DNA from: Sphingorhabdus contaminans
GTDB lineage: Bacteria; Pseudomonadota; Alphaproteobacteria; Sphingomonadales; Sphingomonadaceae
Direction: 5' to 3'
DNA: 64,000 bases
Assembly (NCBI RefSeq): GCF_007280415.1
Contig: NZ_VKKU01000002.1
Coordinates: 1,343,501 to 1,407,500, forward strand
The notes below the pieces were generated by a model. That model did not search any database, was not told the origin of the DNA, and saw nothing but the letters and a program-made list of their open reading frames with translations. The translations under genes were made by a program, and so were the position numbers. Shown here one piece after another: positions 60,009 through 64,000 of this stretch. Positions within the stretch are counted from its first letter, which is position 1, and each line of letters begins with the position of its first letter.

Positions 60009-62381
60009 TTAGCGGCAATGCCGCCTTACAGCGTCAGCAAGTTTCGGAACGTCGATATGTGCATCGCGGTTTGAAAGATTGCCACTCTGGCGCATCCGCT
60101 CAAGTAATAGGGTGCCTTGCTGTGCTTCGCTACAGGCCGCGGAAAGATTGCCGGATTTGGCCAGCAAGTCGGAATGTGCCGCCAGCGCTACCGCAACATC
60201 GCGCTGACGGTTAGGATCTCCAGGAGCTTCGGCCAGCCATTTGCGGCGAAAGCTTATGCCTTGTGTGGATGCAGATACGGCATCTGCCGTGCGTCCCATA
60301 TCGTCCAGCAGTAATGCTTGCTGACCCAGCAATATAACCAAACGCTTTTCCAGTGCGGCATCCGGACCAAAGGCCAATGTCCGGTTTAAAGCAGCAATCC
60401 CCTTATTGGCTTCTGCCAGCGCTTCGCCCTCATACCCGCTGATTTCGCCCAATGTGCCCGAAATATTCCATGCCGCCTCGCCAAGTTTCTCCTCCCACAT
60501 CAAAGACGGTGCGCGCGCCAACTCAGCGCGGATCAAGGCAGCACTTTCGCGGTAAGGTACGAGGGCGCCGGATGTGTCGCCGCGGTAATAGATGGCATCG
60601 CCAATGCGAGCGAGCAGATTGACCTCAAGCAATTTGGCGTCACGTGCCAGTTCTTTGGGCCAGTGGACCGAACGTAAATCAGCAAGCGTCTTCTGCAATA
60701 CCGGTAAGGCCTGTGCCGGATTATCGGCCGTGATCAGATCGAACCCCTTATTCTTGCGGACTGTCATAGACCCCAGCAGGGCGGCTTTGTCACCATGATC
60801 AGCTTTCAAAGCACGCGCAAAATAGTCGTCCGCTTTGGCGGTCCAGCCTATGCCTCTAGTGTCAGAAGCCAGCGACCAACGTGCCAGTGCAACCTCGCCC
60901 AACGCTGTTGAAACTGCGGCCTTTGCGGGATCAAGTTCGTCCAGAATAGCTTGAGCATGATCGAGAGACTGCGCGGCCTTCACAGGTTGCCCAAGATTTG
61001 CGGTCCCTGATAGCCCCTGCAACCGCGCCAGTCGGATATAGCCCCGCGCGGTATCAAGCCGAAGATCGAGCGGCGCACTGGGCACCGCGCGTAACCGGTC
61101 CAGATACCGTCCCGCAACCTCAGCGAGCCGGGCCCGTGCAGGCAGGGTACCGGGCGCATCGCTCATCCTATCGCTGAGTTCTGTGAGCATGAACTGCGCA
61201 AGACTGCGCAGCTCGATAAAGCGCTTGTCTGCCTCTGCCAAAGCCCTTTCTGCGCGATAGTAGCTGACGGTGCTCACCACGCTGGTCGCGAGCAGCACCG
61301 CTCCAGCAGTCGCCGTCAGAGCCAACCCGCTTCGGTGCCGCCGGACAAAGCGCGCCGCGCGATACTGCCAACCTGCATCGCCGCGCGCCTCGACGGGTTC
61401 GGATGCGCGAAATCGCCGCATATCTGCCAGTAAAGCCGAGACGTCGGGGTAGCGCGCCTCGGGCGCTTCAGAAAGCGCCTTTGCCGCAATTGCCGCGAGG
61501 TCGCCTTCGAGTTCGCCGACAGGCAGTCGCGTACCCGGCACACATTCAACCCTGTCACCTGGTACACAGCGCCCAAATATCCCGAGCAATAACACACCCA
61601 ACGAAAACACATCGCTTGCTATGGTCGGTGCAACCCCGACCCCGCGTTCCGGCGCGGCATAACCTTTGGTCAGGGGATAGGGATCACCGCTTTCATATTC
61701 ATCAAGATCGGAAATCAGCCGCGCAATCCCGAAATCGAGAAGGTGCACCGCGCCATCGCTGTCCATTAGCACGTTTGACGGTTTGATATCGGCGTGCACA
61801 ATCAGGTTGCGATGCGCATGGGCGACAGCCTCGCAAATGGCCTCGAATGCGTCGAGCCGGATATCGTGCGATGTTTGCTCCAGCGCCTGCGTCACCGGCA
61901 GGCCATCGATAAAATCCATTGCGAGCCAGGGGCGATTGTCTACCTCGCCACCGTCGAGGATCCGGACGATACCGGGATGGCTCAATCGCGCCAATATCCG
62001 CCGCTCGTCAGCAAAGCGTGCCTTGGACCTTTCACTCGCCAAGTCGCCCCGGATCAGCTTGATTGCCACCTGCCTTTCGAACACTCCATCGTCGCGTTCG
62101 GCCTTGACCACAGCGCCCATCCCGCCGCGTGCTATTTCGCCGGTGACGCGATATGGCCCGATCCGGTCAGGGATCACATCGACCACGCTCATTGGCCGCA
62201 TGAAGCTTTCGGTAGCCGTCAGGCGGAACCTGTCATTGTCGTGGCTTAAAAGTTCCTCGACGCGAGCCAGCAGCGCTGCATCTCCGCCGCAGGCACGCAC
62301 TACCAGTCTGGAACGCTCGTCACGATCCTCCACACTGAGAGCGTCTTCGACAATGGCCAGCGCTTTGGAATCAAGAGACAT
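60009..62381 (-). CDS. Transmembrane Ser/Thr protein kinase with TPR-like C-terminus
   Basis: This 790-residue protein has a Hanks-type kinase domain at about residues 75-340. The glycine loop is IARGGMGAV, the ATP lysine Lys108 in VAIK, the catalytic loop HADIKPSN (196-203), and DFG at 216-218, so it should be active. One membrane helix (LALTATAGAVLLATSVVSTV, about 355) follows. The periplasmic part of about 400 residues is helical and repeat-rich, of TPR type. ATG 62381 is the likely start. It ends 2 bp from the convergent sigma factor stop and starts 75 bp after the HAF-repeat protein gene. It is the probable activator of that sigma factor. Confidence 0.9.
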   Translation of the reverse strand: MSLDSKALAIVEDALSVEDRDERSRLVVRACGGDAALLARVEELLSHDNDRFRLTATESFMRPMSVVDVIPDRIGPYRVTGEIARGGMGAVVKAERDDGVFERQVAIKLIRGDLASERSKARFADERRILARLSHPGIVRILDGGEVDNRPWLAMDFIDGLPVTQALEQTSHDIRLDAFEAICEAVAHAHRNLIVHADIKPSNVLMDSDGAVHLLDFGIARLISDLDEYESGDPYPLTKGYAAPERGVGVAPTIASDVFSLGVLLLGIFGRCVPGDRVECVPGTRLPVGELEGDLAAIAAKALSEAPEARYPDVSALLADMRRFRASEPVEARGDAGWQYRAARFVRRHRSGLALTATAGAVLLATSVVSTVSYYRAERALAEADKRFIELRSLAQFMLTELSDRMSDAPGTLPARARLAEVAGRYLDRLRAVPSAPLDLRLDTARGYIRLARLQGLSGTANLGQPVKAAQSLDHAQAILDELDPAKAAVSTALGEVALARWSLASDTRGIGWTAKADDYFARALKADHGDKAALLGSMTVRKNKGFDLITADNPAQALPVLQKTLADLRSVHWPKELARDAKLLEVNLLARIGDAIYYRGDTSGALVPYRESAALIRAELARAPSLMWEEKLGEAAWNISGTLGEISGYEGEALAEANKGIAALNRTLAFGPDAALEKRLVILLGQQALLLDDMGRTADAVSASTQGISFRRKWLAEAPGDPNRQRDVAVALAAHSDLLAKSGNLSAACSEAQQGTLLLERMRQSGNLSNRDAHIDVPKLADAVRRHCR

Positions 62382-62456
62382 GGTCCGCTTTTCGATCCTT
62401 ATGCACAAAATGGCCAGTATGTTCCTGTTCGAACAAACCGGCCAGAATTTGCGGCG

Positions 62457-64000
62457 TTATAGGCTCAGGCTTAAGGAAAGCCCATATTGGCGGCTGCTAC
62501 CGACATGCTTTCCGCCGGTACCCTCAATAAAGAGCTGCGCCCGCCATCGACCATCGATGCGATAATCAATCCGGCCTCCATATTGTGTCCACGAACCCAT
62601 CTTCTCATTCAAGGGAGATAAAACTCCGATTCCCGGTACGGCAACCGACAAGGACGAAGATCGCGAAAACGCCTTTGTCCACGCGGCATGCGTTTCCAGT
62701 GAAAGGTCGGCAGTAAAGTCATGTCGCCAGCCAAGAGACGCCTTCGCAAGCGTGACGCTGTCGCGGCCTTTGCTGCTGTTTGCTTCGAACGGATTCGCTG
62801 GCGAAAGTTCTTCGCTATAGGCATCGCTGCGAATCCAGCTTCGGCCGATTTCGATGCTTGGCTGAAGTTGGTCGCTGGGACCAACTTCGATCTCGGCCCC
62901 TGCCAGCGCGTAAATGAAGCTGAGTGAACCATCGGTGTCACCACTGACGTCGATAAGTTTGGTGCCGTTGAGATAGCTTCGATTCAGTTGAAGCTGCGCA
63001 TCAGGTACGATCCAGCCGCCGATCCGTGCAAAGGGGCGTACCGTGCCCTCGGGTTTTTGCCAGCCAAGTGCCAGCGATAGCATCGTCCCTTGGCGAATTG
63101 CGGCACGCGAAGAACTGCTCTCGACACGCGCGATGCCGCCACAGATACGAAGCCCGTCCGCGTTGCGAACATCTCCGCTTGCGCCGCCAGCCAGATTTCC
63201 AACTCCTACAAACGCGCCCAGCCGGGCACCCTGTTTGTTTTCGTTTGTCCCTATCTGGTCGCAGCGCAAGGCCGCCGCCAGCCCTTGACCTTGTGCGACC
63301 AGATCTCCGCGCGCGCGCAGAAGATGCTGGACCGACCCGGCAACCGACGCGGGTGTTGTAACGCCGGCTATCGGGGGAGGTGGAGGCGCCGATGTAGGAG
63401 GCGGTGGCGCAGGTGGCGGCGGTGGAGGAGGAGGTGGTGGTGGAGGCGGCGCAGGCGGCGGCGGAGGAGACGGTGGCGCAGGAGGGGGTGGCGGTGGAGG
63501 TGGAGGAGGAGGCGACGGGGGAGGAGGTGGAGTTACCACCGCTGCGTCCCGAAAGCGGACGATATAATGTGTACCGGTTGTTTTGCCCACATCATTGAAA
63601 AAGGCAGCAAAGAACTCGCCGGAAGCAGAAATGCCACCGCGAAACATTACATTCTTGTCCGCAGCGATCGATACGCCAGCATTACGCAGCAGGTCGATGA
63701 CTGGCTGAAATCCGGTAGCTTCGGTCCAGCGGAACATGGTTGCATTGCTGCGATCAATAATTCCACTTTGAGCGCCTTGACCACCGTCACCGTTCAGCAG
63801 AAGGATCGAACCGGCTGCATTCATGGAGCTTGGAAAGTCAGCAGAGACAATTGGATAATTGGGCAACGCTCCCAAATCGGTGTTACCGCTAGCCGGCGTC
63901 CATCGGTAGATGTGATAAGGTCCTGCCCGGAGCGGTGCCTGAACAGAAAAAACAACATTTAAATCAGCAGACGAGCCCAGTATATCCACACTTGAGTCGA
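62457..64000 (-). CDS. HAF-repeat protein with poly-proline linker and outer-membrane barrel (5' end missing)
   Basis: The frame is open to the window end, so the N-terminus is missing. The first 165 residues contain HAF-type repeats (YRWTPASGNTDLGALPNYPI, TMFRWTEATGFQPVIDLLRN). A linker of about 60 residues that is mostly proline follows (about 63350-63530). A C-terminal barrel-like domain of about 280 residues then begins AGSVQHLLRARGDLVAQ and ends in alternating LSLSLSL. This looks like an autotransporter-type surface protein in which the proline stretch spans the periplasm or barrel. The last residue is leucine rather than phenylalanine. The gene is followed by the Ser/Thr kinase gene on the same strand. 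Confidence 0.8.
   Translation of the reverse strand, partial: DSSVDILGSSADLNVVFSVQAPLRAGPYHIYRWTPASGNTDLGALPNYPIVSADFPSSMNAAGSILLLNGDGGQGAQSGIIDRSNATMFRWTEATGFQPVIDLLRNAGVSIAADKNVMFRGGISASGEFFAAFFNDVGKTTGTHYIVRFRDAAVVTPPPPPSPPPPPPPPPPPAPPSPPPPPAPPPPPPPPPPPPPAPPPPTSAPPPPPIAGVTTPASVAGSVQHLLRARGDLVAQGQGLAAALRCDQIGTNENKQGARLGAFVGVGNLAGGASGDVRNADGLRICGGIARVESSSSRAAIRQGTMLSLALGWQKPEGTVRPFARIGGWIVPDAQLQLNRSYLNGTKLIDVSGDTDGSLSFIYALAGAEIEVGPSDQLQPSIEIGRSWIRSDAYSEELSPANPFEANSSKGRDSVTLAKASLGWRHDFTADLSLETHAAWTKAFSRSSSLSVAVPGIGVLSPLNEKMGSWTQYGGRIDYRIDGRWRAQLFIEGTGGKHVGSSRQYGLSLSLSL

Noticed and set aside
63090-63962. Long plus-strand open frame rich in arginine
   Set aside because: It is the antisense shadow of the poly-proline linker of the HAF-repeat protein.

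Overview
The window looks like chromosome of an aerobic alphaproteobacterium of the order Sphingomonadales. The signs are two sphingomonad-style TonB-dependent receptors, LigE/LigF-like GST chemistry, many SDR and acyl-CoA genes, and DUF1176, DUF3617, DUF4345 and SH3b proteins. I saw no tRNA, rRNA, CRISPR array or intact insertion sequence. The placement is inference from gene content.

Region 1 (1-32.8 kb) is a catabolic and uptake region with two sub-clusters. The first (1-12 kb) holds a pair of adjacent acyl-CoA dehydrogenase subunits, an SDR, a TetR regulator, a hot-dog thioesterase, a Ser-type GST, a crotonase, a Tat-exported type I sulfatase, a TonB receptor and an aldehyde dehydrogenase. 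An 18-bp palindrome occurs in front of tetR and again between the sulfatase and receptor genes. The second (12.4-32.8 kb) holds thiolase, 3-hydroxyacyl-CoA dehydrogenase, acyl-CoA dehydrogenase, Zn-alcohol dehydrogenase, a second aldehyde dehydrogenase, a molybdopterin oxidoreductase, a TonB receptor, an NmrA-like protein, a MalT-type LuxR regulator, a fatty acid desaturase-like enzyme, an acyl-CoA ligase, an alpha-methylacyl-CoA racemase, a crotonase, a dienoyl-CoA reductase-like SDR and a DUF4345 protein. Five copies of another palindrome, CCAWAC-N4-GTWTGG, lie 55-67 bp before start codons here and look like the LuxR regulon. Together the enzymes could take an alcohol or aldehyde to an acyl-CoA and through beta-oxidation with methyl-branch epimerisation, as for an isoprenoid or steroid-like side chain. 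The substrate is not shown by the sequence.

Region 2 (33.2-59.3 kb) is an envelope and signalling island. It has seven divergent DUF1176-type exported proteins, five of them consecutive (45.4-50.4 kb), two DUF3592-like membrane proteins, two tandem NarL-family histidine kinases, a NarL-family response regulator, a 1629-residue autotransporter, a DUF3617 lipoprotein, SH3b proteins and several unknowns. One operon also encodes a domain-deleted release factor 2 homologue, lacking both the SPF and GGQ motifs, next to an Imm63-like protein. Eight copies of a CCCC-N8/9-GGGG palindrome sit about 40-63 bp upstream of start codons throughout this region and probably tie it into one regulon. I regard this as the most likely undescribed system in the window.

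Region 3 (59.4-64 kb) has a TIGR02999-like ECF sigma factor convergent with a transmembrane Ser/Thr kinase, preceded by a HAF-repeat outer-membrane beta-barrel protein cut by the window end.

Regions 1 and 2 have exchanged DNA: a 169-bp piece of the SH3b gene at 58.9 kb is found at 12.1 kb next to a duplicated thiolase 3' end.
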